Shown in pieces: positions 43,542 to 52,220 of a stretch of DNA of 64,000 nucleotides (position 1 is the first letter of the stretch; the number at the start of each line of letters is the position of its first letter). The stretch covers positions 156,726-220,725 of the forward strand of contig NZ_JADFCO010000062.1 in NCBI RefSeq assembly GCF_015356755.1, given 5' to 3'. The notes beneath the pieces are model-generated. The model worked only from the letters and a program-made list of their open reading frames with translations. It was not told the origin of the DNA and searched no databases. A program made the position numbers and the translations under genes. Source of the stretch: Nonlabens antarcticus (lineage in GTDB: Bacteria > Bacteroidota > Bacteroidia > Flavobacteriales > Flavobacteriaceae).

Positions 43542-43570
43542 AAAAAGCCTCGCATTTGCGAGGCTTTTTT
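43542..43570 (+). terminator. Terminator of rpmE2
   Basis: Stem AAAAAGCCTCGC/GCGAGGCTTTTT with T run. Confidence 0.93.
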
Positions 43571-44027
43571 GTTGTGGTGTGAACCGAAGGCTGTAATAAT
43601 TATTCGATTGCCGATTATAGTGTTCCTAGGCAAAACTTAATTACCGCTTAAAAAAACAAAAAACAAAGCCAATTCACCGCATTTCTAATTTCAGATTTGT
43701 GTATGTGATAGATTCCGCGCATCGAGTGCGGAAATTAAATGGTTGTGTCAAGATTTTACGTTAACTGAGAAGCGAAGCCGTCCTACGACGGTTTGACGCT
43801 GAGGTAATTATATTATTGTTGTACGACTTACATTTGCTCAAAGCTGAATAATAACTTGTTTTTACCGCTTGAGGAATATCTGCGAGAACGAAGTTGCTAC
43901 TCGAAAATCAAAACCAACTTGTCAGGCTATTCTAACATGGAGTTTGGGGATGTGATAGATTCCGCGTTGAGTGCAGGAATTAAATGGTTGTGTCAAAATT
44001 ACATTAATGAGAAGCTGCAACTGCTTA
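43571..44027. other. Decayed tandem duplication between rpmE2 and sensor kinase
   Basis: About 450 bases, no intact gene. It holds two related copies of a decayed coding segment (see the pseudogene entry) and a small hairpin near 43779-43792. Confidence 0.5.
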
Positions 44028-44030
44028 CTA
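43635..44030 (+). pseudogene. Two decayed copies of a small gene
   Basis: Segments near 43704-43774 and 43950-44016 are about 75 percent alike over 70 bases (ATGTGATAGATTCCGCG..., AATTAAATGGTTGTGTCAA in both), and flanks before them also correspond (TTACCGCTT at both starts). The second copy reads FGDVIDSALSAGIKWLCQNY; the first reads VYVIDSA then, after a frame change, IKWLCQDF. So both are relics of one protein family in tandem. I cannot name the family with confidence. Confidence 0.5.
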
Positions 44031-45173
44031 ATGATCCTCTGTTTCTGATGCTAGTAGTGTACGTCTTTTACCGGGTGAGTTGAACTTTTTAAGTAGGATA
44101 GTAGTAAAAGTAGTACCACTTTCTTCATCGCTTTTCAAGTCTACGGAACCTCCATGTGCTTCTGCAACAATTTGCGCGAGAGTTAATCCCATACCCCAAC
44201 TATTTATAGTACCGTCATCTATGTTTTCTCTGCCTAAAAATTCGAATATATGCTCTTGTTTTTCTTTAGAAATTGGATTGCCATAATTGTGAATTTCAAT
44301 ACTCATACGATCCCTTAAATCTTTTACTGTGATAGTAATGGGATGCAAGTTAGATCCATATTTAATAGCATTTCCGATCAGGTTTTCTAGCAATCGTCTT
44401 ACAGCAGCACCGTCAAACACCCCTATAATTACTTCGTCTGGACATGATAATTTTATTTCACTTCCATAAACTTCTTTGGCCTCTTCAAAAACCCATTTGA
44501 TATCGTGTATCAGGTTTTTCTCTTCAAAATTGAGCATCATTCCCTGGCCTGCCTGTACAGTAATTCCATTCATCAAGCCTTCTACCAGGCTTATAGCTTT
44601 TCTCACGCTACGTTCTGCGGCATCCCGCATTTTTCCAACCCATTTACCTTCTTTATCCTGTTTTATCATTTCTAATGATAACTGTGCGGCGGCAAGTGGA
44701 TTGCGTATATCATGAGCAATAGTACCAACTAGCATTTCCTGCATTTCTTGAATAGACCTAGAAAAGGAACCTACAGATTTAAGAATGGAGGTTTCTATAA
44801 CATATTTGAGCAAGTCTGAAACTTCTTCATTATATCCTTGCTTGAGCTTTAAATAATTAGACAAACATCTGTGGAAGATGATGTATTCAAGAATCACCTG
44901 TTCCACAGTGTAATTTGCAGTCTTAGCACGATGACGGCCATGATTCTGACTATTTTCTAATATTCCATTATAGCCAGCATCCACGAGTAGCGAGCCCATG
45001 TCGATATAACGGTCCATAATGTCAGCTATGTCATTGATGATGTTGGGCAGATGATCATACAATGAAACTGTAGTAGCCATTCTAGCAGCAGGAACCTCTG
45101 ATGTTACTTCTTTTTCCCAAGCTGCTAAAATATCAGAATTGTTCTCTCTTAACACTCGTGCAGTGTTTTTCAT
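44028..45173 (-). CDS. Cytoplasmic sensor histidine kinase with RsbRD-like N-terminus
   Basis: 381 residues from the ATG at 45173. No membrane helix. The N-terminal 120 residues (VLRENNSDILAAWEKEV, VEQVILEYIIFHR) resemble the RsbRD_N sensory domain. HisKA motif with the phospho-acceptor His: VGTIAHDIRNPLAAAQLSLE. HATPase: RRLLENLIGNAIKYG, FLGRENIDDG and WGMGLTLAQIVAEAHGG. No response regulator is nearby, so it is an orphan kinase. Leader of about 70 bases from a perfect -7 element at 45251-45258. Confidence 0.9.
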   Translation of the reverse strand: MKNTARVLRENNSDILAAWEKEVTSEVPAARMATTVSLYDHLPNIINDIADIMDRYIDMGSLLVDAGYNGILENSQNHGRHRAKTANYTVEQVILEYIIFHRCLSNYLKLKQGYNEEVSDLLKYVIETSILKSVGSFSRSIQEMQEMLVGTIAHDIRNPLAAAQLSLEMIKQDKEGKWVGKMRDAAERSVRKAISLVEGLMNGITVQAGQGMMLNFEEKNLIHDIKWVFEEAKEVYGSEIKLSCPDEVIIGVFDGAAVRRLLENLIGNAIKYGSNLHPITITVKDLRDRMSIEIHNYGNPISKEKQEHIFEFLGRENIDDGTINSWGMGLTLAQIVAEAHGGSVDLKSDEESGTTFTTILLKKFNSPGKRRTLLASETEDH

Positions 45174-45250
45174 TAAGTTTATTTGATGCAATTTAAGATA
45201 TTTTCAAATTGCAGCTTCTGCTGTAAGAAAAAAACTACGAATTAATTATC

Positions 45251-45258
45251 CAAATATA
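45251..45258 (-). promoter_or_regulatory. -7 promoter element of the sensor kinase gene
   Basis: Minus-strand TATATTTG, 78 bases before the ATG at 45173, giving a leader of about 70 bases. Confidence 0.5.
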
Positions 45259-45366
45259 ATTTTAAGGACGAAAATTAAAGGGCTCTTACACACAATAAAT
45301 CGTTTATTTTAATGGTGTAAATAGCATTTTGTTTGACAAAATAATTATTCAAAAGTATTTCAAAAA

Positions 45367-46992
45367 TTAAAAAATTACATCAGTATTCACTGTCTTATTT
45401 ATGGTAGTTGATTGACTTTCCTCCAATTCACTTTTACCTGGAATCTTAGACATTGCAAATTCCGCAATAGCGGTAATAGATAAAGATGGGTTCACACCCG
45501 GATTAGCTGATATCATTGCACCATCGATCACATACATGTTTTCATACCCGAAAACCTTGTTATCCTGATCAATGACACCTTGATTGCGGTCTTTTCCCAT
45601 CACCGCACCGCCTAGAATATGTGCGGTTGAAGGAATTCCTGCCAGTGTTTCCAAAGCAAACGAAGTGCTAACGCCATTAATAGCTTTTTGATAGGCATCT
45701 ACCAACTTAATAGATTCTGGAATGAATGGGGTAGGAGCCTTGCCTGTGCTGACGGTGGACGTCATCTGACCCAATGCATTTCTTTTAAATTTTAAGGTGC
45801 TGTCTAGGGTTTGCATGAACAGCAATACCACCGTGTTTTTTGCCCAACCGTTCACAAAATAGATCTTGAAGTAATCCACGGGATGTTTCAGGAATTTGCC
45901 TACCGTTTTGAACAGTCGCGATACCACATTTGACCCGGTGACGTAAGGCATGTGTGCAAGCTTCCACGCATCTGACCCTTCTCCATAACGGCAAATCTCC
46001 AAGTGGCTGTTTTCGTCGGTATCCAGAATGCTGCCTATGGCAATTCCCTTTGAATAATTCTTGTCCTTTTCCAGACTGGAAACACTGATCAAGGTTTCAT
46101 TATTACTGCGAATGTCCTCGCCTAGCTTGTCGGATAGATCGGGCAGTGATTTTTGTTTCAGTTTCAGCAGCAATTTTACGGTACCTAAAACACCGCCTGA
46201 GAATATGACTGCAGTTGCAGTGATCTTTTTTGATTTGGCAAAGAGTTTTGTGCTGCTCTTTATGGTAACTTCATAACCTTGTGAACCGTCGCCTTTGGCT
46301 ATAGGTTGTACGTCCATCACTTCGTTTTCGGCAAGAATCTCGGCACCTTGTTGTTGTGCGAGGTAGAGATAGTTTTTATCCAACGTATTTTTAGCATTGT
46401 AACGGCAACCCGTCATACAGGCACCACAGAAATTACAACCGCTGCGATCTGGGCCTTTACCATTGAAATAAGGATCCTTGACCGTCTTATTTTCTTCTCC
46501 GAAAAATACCGCCACTCGAGTGGAATCAAACTTTTTGAGGATGTCCAGATCTTCTGCTACTTTTTTAAGTCCAAGATCGCCATCAAACAATTTTGGGTTT
46601 TGCGCTGCGCCCAGCATTCGTAATGCTTCGGTGTAATGGGGTTTGAGTTCCTGTTCCCAGTCGGCGAGCTTGCTCCAAGATCCGGAGTTGAAAAAGGCAG
46701 TTTTAGGGGTGGGCAATGTGTTTGCATAAACTAAAGAACCGCCGCCCACACCAGTTCCGGAAATAATAGCAATGTGTCTAAATATGGAAAGCTTCATAAT
46801 ACCAAAAAACCGCAAATATGGCATCCACAGCCATCTTTTGAAATTCCAGTTGGATTTAGGGAAATCATCAGCTTTGTACCATTTTCCTTTTTCAACCACC
46901 AATACTTTATAGCCTTTTTCGGATAATCTCAATGCACTGACCGAACCGCCAAAACCGCTGCCTATGATGATATAATCGTAATCGTAATCCAT
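45367..46992 (-). CDS. GMC-family FAD oxidoreductase with Cys-cluster motif
   Basis: 541 residues from the ATG at 46992 (MDYDYDYIIIGSGFGGSVSA). FAD-binding GSGFGGS and GTGVGGGSLVYAN are typical of the cholesterol-oxidase-like GMC branch. Residues near 190-205 carry CNFCGACMTGCRYNAKN, a spacing like an iron-sulfur or structural metal cluster. The C-terminal HILGGAVMGKD and PGVNPSLSITAIAEFAM are the family end motifs. Oxidises an unknown alcohol or sterol-like substrate. Cytoplasmic, single gene with its own -7 element (47058-47065). Confidence 0.87.
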   Translation of the reverse strand: MDYDYDYIIIGSGFGGSVSALRLSEKGYKVLVVEKGKWYKADDFPKSNWNFKRWLWMPYLRFFGIMKLSIFRHIAIISGTGVGGGSLVYANTLPTPKTAFFNSGSWSKLADWEQELKPHYTEALRMLGAAQNPKLFDGDLGLKKVAEDLDILKKFDSTRVAVFFGEENKTVKDPYFNGKGPDRSGCNFCGACMTGCRYNAKNTLDKNYLYLAQQQGAEILAENEVMDVQPIAKGDGSQGYEVTIKSSTKLFAKSKKITATAVIFSGGVLGTVKLLLKLKQKSLPDLSDKLGEDIRSNNETLISVSSLEKDKNYSKGIAIGSILDTDENSHLEICRYGEGSDAWKLAHMPYVTGSNVVSRLFKTVGKFLKHPVDYFKIYFVNGWAKNTVVLLFMQTLDSTLKFKRNALGQMTSTVSTGKAPTPFIPESIKLVDAYQKAINGVSTSFALETLAGIPSTAHILGGAVMGKDRNQGVIDQDNKVFGYENMYVIDGAMISANPGVNPSLSITAIAEFAMSKIPGKSELEESQSTTINKTVNTDVIF

Positions 46993-47057
46993 TTTATGGT
47001 TTAAAGTTTCTCCTTCAAAGTTCAAGGCAGAAGGTAATAATTAAGAAGAACAAAGTA

Positions 47058-47065
47058 CAAAGATA
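47058..47065 (-). promoter_or_regulatory. -7 promoter element of the GMC oxidoreductase gene
   Basis: Minus-strand TATCTTTG, about 65 bases before the ATG. Confidence 0.45.
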
Positions 47066-47186
47066 TTTTCTTGGAATGATAGAGATCAGTTGCTCCGTTT
47101 TTGAAGTTCAGAATTCAAAATTTGGCATTCAGAATTAAACTTTTTTTTCAAGTTCGATTTCAATTTAATTATAATTTTAGGTCTAT

Positions 47187-48425
47187 TTACTCTGCTAACC
47201 TTCGTCTTTTGCTTCGTCTGATCAATCCAAATGCAGCAGCGCCAATCACTAAGTAGCCTATGATCAGTAAGCTTAATAAAAACGATTTATTTCTTTGGAT
47301 CACTTTAAAGTCGGCTATTCCGAATTTCCAAAACAACCATTCTTCCGCTATTCCAGAAGCTGTGTAATAATTTCCCATTTGAAGAATGATAATACCGTCT
47401 TTAGAATTCAAGTCTATACGGGCTGCGGTGTTCATGGCAGTCACACCGCCCACACCGTCGTGACCTATGACTTTAGAATCTTCATCACTTTGACTGTATA
47501 AATCTGGGCCCAATCCATATACCGGTACATCGTTGACATAGGTTTGTGGAGCGTTCATTAAATCCTTTGTAGCTTGAGAAAGAACTACATTATCACTAAT
47601 GGTAGCCTGCATCAACTTACTAAGATCTTCCACACTGGTGAATAAACCCGCAGCTGCAAGTGCGGTATGTGTGTTTGGCTGTGTTAGATTGCTATCTTCA
47701 TCATAGAGTTGCCCCAGTTTTAAGTCTGGTTTTGAGCGCAGTAGAAATGTCGAATTATTCATTTGCAGAGGTTCAAAAACCGTCTGTTCGATATAATCGG
47801 GAAAGGATTGTTGAGTTACTTCTTCAATAACCAACTGCAAAATGGCATATCCTATGTTTGAATATGCATATTGAGACCCTGGTTCAAACCAGATAAAGGA
47901 ATCACCTTCATAGGAATTAAGCAACTCTTCAATAGTCTGGGTATTTGTTTCAGGTTTAAAGTTATCATCCTCTATATCCCTAATTACTCCAGAGGAATGT
48001 GACAGTAACCGGCGGATGGTTATTTGCTTGTTGTCAAAATCACTTTTGTGCAAATGCCACCTAGTAAGATAGCTGTCAACGGGTACATCTAGGTCTAATT
48101 TTCCCTGTTCCACAAGTTTCATAACGCCCCATGCCGTGACCCACTTACTAATGGAAGCAACTGGAAAAACAGTTGTTCTATCAACGGGCTGGTCAATAGA
48201 ATAGTAATATTCATCTTCTATTTTACCGTCTTGGATGAGTGCCATGGCTCGGCTACCCACAAACTCTTCGTCGGGATTAACTTTTGTGGATTCTATAAAC
48301 GATTTTGCGCTGTCTTCTTCGTTTATAGAGCTCAATAGAAAGCCGTTGCTCATGCCAAAAAACAGAAATGCGGTCCATGCAACTAGTGCAATTAGTATTA
48401 AAAATATGTATTTGAGAATTCTCAT
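47187..48425 (-). CDS. Membrane-anchored serine hydrolase (class C beta-lactamase fold)
   Basis: 412 residues. An N-terminal membrane helix, catalytic SxxK in FPVASISKWVTAWG, YxN in QYAYSNIGYA, and a late HDGVGG motif place it in the beta-lactamase/transpeptidase-like esterase family. Two further hydrophobic segments at the C-terminus (SLLIIGYLVIGAAAFGLI) end in basic residues. Substrate unknown; not evidence of antibiotic resistance. Single gene. Confidence 0.85.
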   Translation of the reverse strand: MRILKYIFLILIALVAWTAFLFFGMSNGFLLSSINEEDSAKSFIESTKVNPDEEFVGSRAMALIQDGKIEDEYYYSIDQPVDRTTVFPVASISKWVTAWGVMKLVEQGKLDLDVPVDSYLTRWHLHKSDFDNKQITIRRLLSHSSGVIRDIEDDNFKPETNTQTIEELLNSYEGDSFIWFEPGSQYAYSNIGYAILQLVIEEVTQQSFPDYIEQTVFEPLQMNNSTFLLRSKPDLKLGQLYDEDSNLTQPNTHTALAAAGLFTSVEDLSKLMQATISDNVVLSQATKDLMNAPQTYVNDVPVYGLGPDLYSQSDEDSKVIGHDGVGGVTAMNTAARIDLNSKDGIIILQMGNYYTASGIAEEWLFWKFGIADFKVIQRNKSFLLSLLIIGYLVIGAAAFGLIRRSKRRRLAE

Positions 48426-48540
48426 GCCCTAATGAATATCGTTTGTGGATTACCAAAATAACGATTATTTACGACTATGTAAATCTCGAAATTTCAAAAA
48501 CCCAAGTCAACTTATGGTTATAGAAATTCCTAATTGTTTT

Positions 48541-48556
48541 CGCTTTCGCGAAAGCG
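48541..48556. repeat. Iterated palindrome copy 13 (intergenic)
   Basis: Perfect CGCTTTCGCGAAAGCG, 30 bases upstream of the ABC exporter start. Confidence 0.95.
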
Positions 48557-48586
48557 AACCACCCACACGCGCTATCTTTACAAGCT

Positions 48587-50338
48587 ATGAGGGACGACAC
48601 GAGTGCAACATCTAAAGTGACCATGCTATCAGCCTTTAAAACGATCATCTGGCCAAGGCGTAAGTTGGTTTTTATAGGTCTGATCCTCATTGTTATAGGA
48701 CGTCTGGCGAGTTTGATCTTGCCGTGGAAGTCTAAAGCGCTGATTGATGACATCATCCCCAACAAGGATTTTCCCGCTCTCTACGATTTGCTATGGCTGG
48801 TAGGCTTTGCCCTGCTGGTACAGGCGGTAACTTCCTATCTATTGACGATTATTTTAAGTGTGCAGGCACAATATTTGATTTCAGAACTGCGGGTGCAGGT
48901 ACAGAAAAAAGTGCTTTCCCTTCCCATTAGTTTTTTTGACAATACAAAATCTGGAGCACTAGTTTCCCGCATTATGAATGATGTGGAAGGAGTGCGCAAC
49001 CTAATAGGAACTGGACTTGTTCAACTGGTGGGAGGAACGATTACCGCAGTAATATCGCTGGTGTTGCTTATACGTATCAATGCGTGGATGACGCTATTTG
49101 TATTCTTGCCGGTAGCGATTTTTGGATTTGTAGCGCTGAAAGCCTTCAAGTACATTCGACCGATTTTCAGAAACCGCGGAAAAATAAGTGCAGACGTCAC
49201 CGGTAGATTGACTGAGACGCTTTCTGGCGTGCGGGTTATAAAAGGCTTCGGTGCAGAGGCGCAAGAAAATAAAATATTTGAAGAAGGGGTGGATAAGCTC
49301 TATCTCAATGTGAAAAAGAGTCTAACCGCGACGGCTGTGGTAACCAGTAGTTCTACGTTTTTGCTGGGTCTGGCTTCGGTTGGAATTATGGGAATAGGTG
49401 GTTACTTTATGATGGAAGGTACCATGACGGTAGGGGAATTTTTGTTCTTTACAATCCTGCTAGGTTTTATGATCGCACCTATCGTGCAGATGTCAAACAT
49501 AGGAAGCCAACTCACAGAAGCGCTCGCAGGACTGGACCGCACGGAAGAATTGATGAATCTAACGCCAGAAGACGAGATGGGCGAACGCACCATTGAACTG
49601 GACAACTTTAAAGGTAATCTGAAATTTGATAACGTATCCTTTTCTTATGAGAAAGGCAAAGAGGTGATTCATGACATCTCTTTTGAGGTTAGCGCTGGAA
49701 AAACCGTAGCTTTGGTGGGTAGTTCTGGATCCGGTAAATCCACCATTGCAGGACTTTCCGCTACTTTTTTAAACCCTACCGATGGAATGGTTTCTATTGA
49801 TGGACAAGATATGTCTAAAATTAAGTTGGCTAGTTTCAGAAAACATTTAGGCGTCGTTCTCCAAGACGAATTTCTCTTTGAGGGAACCATTAGGGAAAAC
49901 ATTTTGTTTCCTAGACCAGATGCCAGTGAGGAGCGTTTGCTCGCTGCGGTAAACGCAGGTTATGTGAATGAATTTACAGACCGGTTTGAAGATGGTCTTG
50001 ATACTTTGATAGGAGAACGTGGTGTCAAATTATCAGGAGGTCAGCGCCAGCGTATTGCTATCGCCCGAGCTATACTCGCAGATCCCAAAATTATCATTCT
50101 CGATGAAGCTACTTCCAATCTTGATACCGAAAGTGAAGGCTTGATTCAGAAATCCTTGTCAGAATTGGTTAAAGACAGAACCACCATCGTCATTGCCCAT
50201 AGATTGAGCACCATTAAAAAAGCAGATCAGATTCTTGTGATAGAAGATGGAAGGATTGTGGAGCGCGGGACTCATGACGAGTTGATTGCGGTGGAAGGGA
50301 GATATTATGAATTATATACTTATGAAAGTAGGATATAG
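48587..50338 (+). CDS. ABC exporter, fused permease and ATPase
   Basis: 583 residues. Six membrane helices (about 25-310) with IMNDVEGVRNLIGTGLVQLV and a coupling helix, then an ATPase domain: Walker A GSSGSGKSTIAGL, signature KLSGGQRQRIAIA, Walker B IIILDEATSNLDTES and His in IAHRLSTI. Homodimeric exporter of the multidrug/lipid type, distinct from the one at 35944. TATCTTTA 8 bases upstream is a near -7 element. A fragment of a related gene lies at 53758. An alternative start, MLSAFKTII, lies 12 codons downstream. Confidence 0.93.
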   Translation: MRDDTSATSKVTMLSAFKTIIWPRRKLVFIGLILIVIGRLASLILPWKSKALIDDIIPNKDFPALYDLLWLVGFALLVQAVTSYLLTIILSVQAQYLISELRVQVQKKVLSLPISFFDNTKSGALVSRIMNDVEGVRNLIGTGLVQLVGGTITAVISLVLLIRINAWMTLFVFLPVAIFGFVALKAFKYIRPIFRNRGKISADVTGRLTETLSGVRVIKGFGAEAQENKIFEEGVDKLYLNVKKSLTATAVVTSSSTFLLGLASVGIMGIGGYFMMEGTMTVGEFLFFTILLGFMIAPIVQMSNIGSQLTEALAGLDRTEELMNLTPEDEMGERTIELDNFKGNLKFDNVSFSYEKGKEVIHDISFEVSAGKTVALVGSSGSGKSTIAGLSATFLNPTDGMVSIDGQDMSKIKLASFRKHLGVVLQDEFLFEGTIRENILFPRPDASEERLLAAVNAGYVNEFTDRFEDGLDTLIGERGVKLSGGQRQRIAIARAILADPKIIILDEATSNLDTESEGLIQKSLSELVKDRTTIVIAHRLSTIKKADQILVIEDGRIVERGTHDELIAVEGRYYELYTYESRI

Positions 50339-50358
50339 GGCTATTGCATAATGTCACT

Positions 50359-50613
50359 TTATTCCGAATGATTAGAGTTGCTCAATGCTAGTTTGCAAGC
50401 AAAAGATTCAAACAAAAAATTAATACCTGTCATAATTAGGACTAATGATATCGTGCCAGCGGCAACCCATTGCCATGATTGAACATCGCTGTGTTTCAAA
50501 AAACCGCTCTCCACTAAAGCAGAAAATCCGAAACCCAATATTCCAGTTCCTAAACCTCCAAACATCCAGTAGCGTTTTTTTAATTGTTTTCTCGTGTACT
50601 TATTCTTTTTCAT
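50359..50613 (-). CDS. Small two-helix membrane protein, function unknown
   Basis: 84 residues with a basic N-terminus (MKKNKYTRKQLKKRYW) and two membrane helices (about 18-36 and 49-71). I recognise no family. Convergent with the ABC exporter. Confidence 0.6.
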   Translation of the reverse strand: MKKNKYTRKQLKKRYWMFGGLGTGILGFGFSALVESGFLKHSDVQSWQWVAAGTISLVLIMTGINFLFESFACKLALSNSNHSE

Positions 50614-51366
50614 GATTTGATCCTATTTAGGTTTAAGTAAAAGCCATGAGAGTACTTTTATAGTATTTCTAAAAATTCCTCAAAAAAAGTAAGCTTGTAT
50701 TTGAGTATAAAGCCACTTATTAGTGAATTACTTAAATCCATCTCTTTTTAGCTTTACGGTCTTATATTATGCATTGAATCAGGCTTCTGGATATCACCTA
50801 AAATGTAATCACAAAGAAATTCAATTTCGTAGTGACAGTGAAACCTTTTTATCAATTAAACCTCGCTTTATCTTTTACTGAGCTGTAAGTTAGCCCTAAG
50901 AATCTTTTGATTTTACATAGGCTTCCCAAAGAGCGGCAGCATTACTGATAGTAAATTCTACATTACCACAGTCTCCGCAAATTTGAGCTATTAATTCACC
51001 TTGCTCTTGCTTGTTAAACAGGATTCAATCGGTCTTTTGAATATAGACAGATAGATTCTTCTCAATATTACCATGACTAAAATCGGTGATTCTGGTATTC
51101 TCTATAATCTTAACTGAATTACATTTTTTACATTTTGATTCACTCATAGCTATGTTATAAATTTGATTTACAAATTATTGGTATTTATTTTTCGAAATTC
51201 CTTTGTTCACTTAATAGTTAATACGATGTGCTTTTTGATTACCCACCGATATAAGAATAGTTGGGCTGGACTAACCTCTAATTCAACAAACCTCTATTCA
51301 CACCTAAATATCATTAAAATAAAATAGTTACTTCTTGCACCTAAGGAACATTGATACAAAGCTATT
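50614..51366. other. Long stretch with a broken zinc-ribbon gene
   Basis: 753 bases. The only coding signal is the zinc-ribbon frame at 50896-51147 on the minus strand, interrupted by TGA. The rest is AT-rich and shows nothing. Confidence 0.5.
50896..51147 (-). pseudogene. Zinc-ribbon small protein gene with internal stop
   Basis: Frame of 83 codons plus stop. Starts MSESKCKKCNSVKII and later QICGDCGNVEFTISNAAA, a CxxC/CxxC zinc ribbon. A TGA (51027-51025) falls between the two Cys pairs, after YIQKTD; the sequence on the far side stays in the same frame with protein-like composition. Most likely a nonsense mutation (for example TGG to TGA) or a sequencing error. No selenocysteine element is evident. 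Confidence 0.6.
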
Positions 51367-52212
51367 TTATTCGTTGTAGTTAGATTGAAATACACGATAC
51401 TTAAAAAGCCCAACTACAATGGCACCACCAATACTGTTGCCTATTAAGGCCAAAAACAAGAACCATAAATAGTCTGTAACGGTTATGGTATCTGAATAAA
51501 GAAATCCGCCAAACACTTCAACATTTCCAACAATACTGTGATGAAACCCTCCAAAACCGATAACGCCGGTAATCATAAAAATTAGAAAAATGCGGGAGAA
51601 TGAACTCATAGTGCTATTTAACAACCAATTCAATAAACCCATTAACCAGCCAGCCACTATAGCGCTTAAAAAAAGAACCCATGCATCGTGATCTACGACA
51701 TGATTCCCTATAGAAGCCATGGTTTCATGAGTGAACAAATTTAATTGCGGTGCCAGTATGCCTATGAATAGGGTAAAAATAATACCGCCAACGACGTTCC
51801 CCAATATGACCAATCCCCAAATACGCAATAATTCCCAAATGCTGCGCTGACCATTTAATACGGGTAATGTCAAAACTGAAGTCTGTTCTGTAAAAAGCGC
51901 CGACTTTCCTAAAATGACAAGAATAAACCCTACAGGATATACAAGACCAAAAAGTTGAAAAACAGAGCTCTCTTCCATTGATCCTGCTAAGGAATAGTAA
52001 AGTATGGATATGAGTAAATAGCTGATTCCTATTTCCATTCCTGCAACAATGGCGCTTAATATTATTGCTTTATTTTTTATTTTGAAAATAACCTCACCTT
52101 CATGAATAACACGACTTAGGATATCGCGATATTCATTAATGCCATCAATTTCATTAGATTCTTGTTCTAAATCCTTCTGGTATTTTTCTTGATCCGTATT
52201 TTTAGGTTTCAT
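51367..52212 (-). CDS. Formate/nitrite transporter (FNT) family channel
   Basis: 281 residues, six membrane helices. Motifs of the family: MEIGISYLLISILYYSLAG, LGNVVGGIIFTLFIG, AIVAGWLMGLLNWLLNST, ITGVIGFGGFHHSIVGNVEV and IGNSIGGAIVVGLFKYR. A long charged N-terminus (QEKYQKDLEQESNEIDGINE) precedes the channel, as in the YfdC-like branch. It conducts small monovalent anions. The ATG lies 8 bases after the NhaA stop, so the two genes form an operon. Confidence 0.88.
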   Translation of the reverse strand: MKPKNTDQEKYQKDLEQESNEIDGINEYRDILSRVIHEGEVIFKIKNKAIILSAIVAGMEIGISYLLISILYYSLAGSMEESSVFQLFGLVYPVGFILVILGKSALFTEQTSVLTLPVLNGQRSIWELLRIWGLVILGNVVGGIIFTLFIGILAPQLNLFTHETMASIGNHVVDHDAWVLFLSAIVAGWLMGLLNWLLNSTMSSFSRIFLIFMITGVIGFGGFHHSIVGNVEVFGGFLYSDTITVTDYLWFLFLALIGNSIGGAIVVGLFKYRVFQSNYNE

Positions 52213-52220
52213 AAAGTCGT

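Noticed and set aside
43856..44083. 75-codon frame as an intact gene
   Set aside because: It starts and ends in the duplicated, decayed area and overlaps the sensor kinase gene.
47187..48425. Beta-lactamase resistance gene
   Set aside because: The fold is the beta-lactamase/esterase family, but membrane segments and context do not support an antibiotic resistance enzyme.
50896..51147. Selenocysteine reading of the internal TGA
   Set aside because: No SECIS-like hairpin seen after the codon and the expected residue by context is aromatic; a nonsense mutation is simpler.
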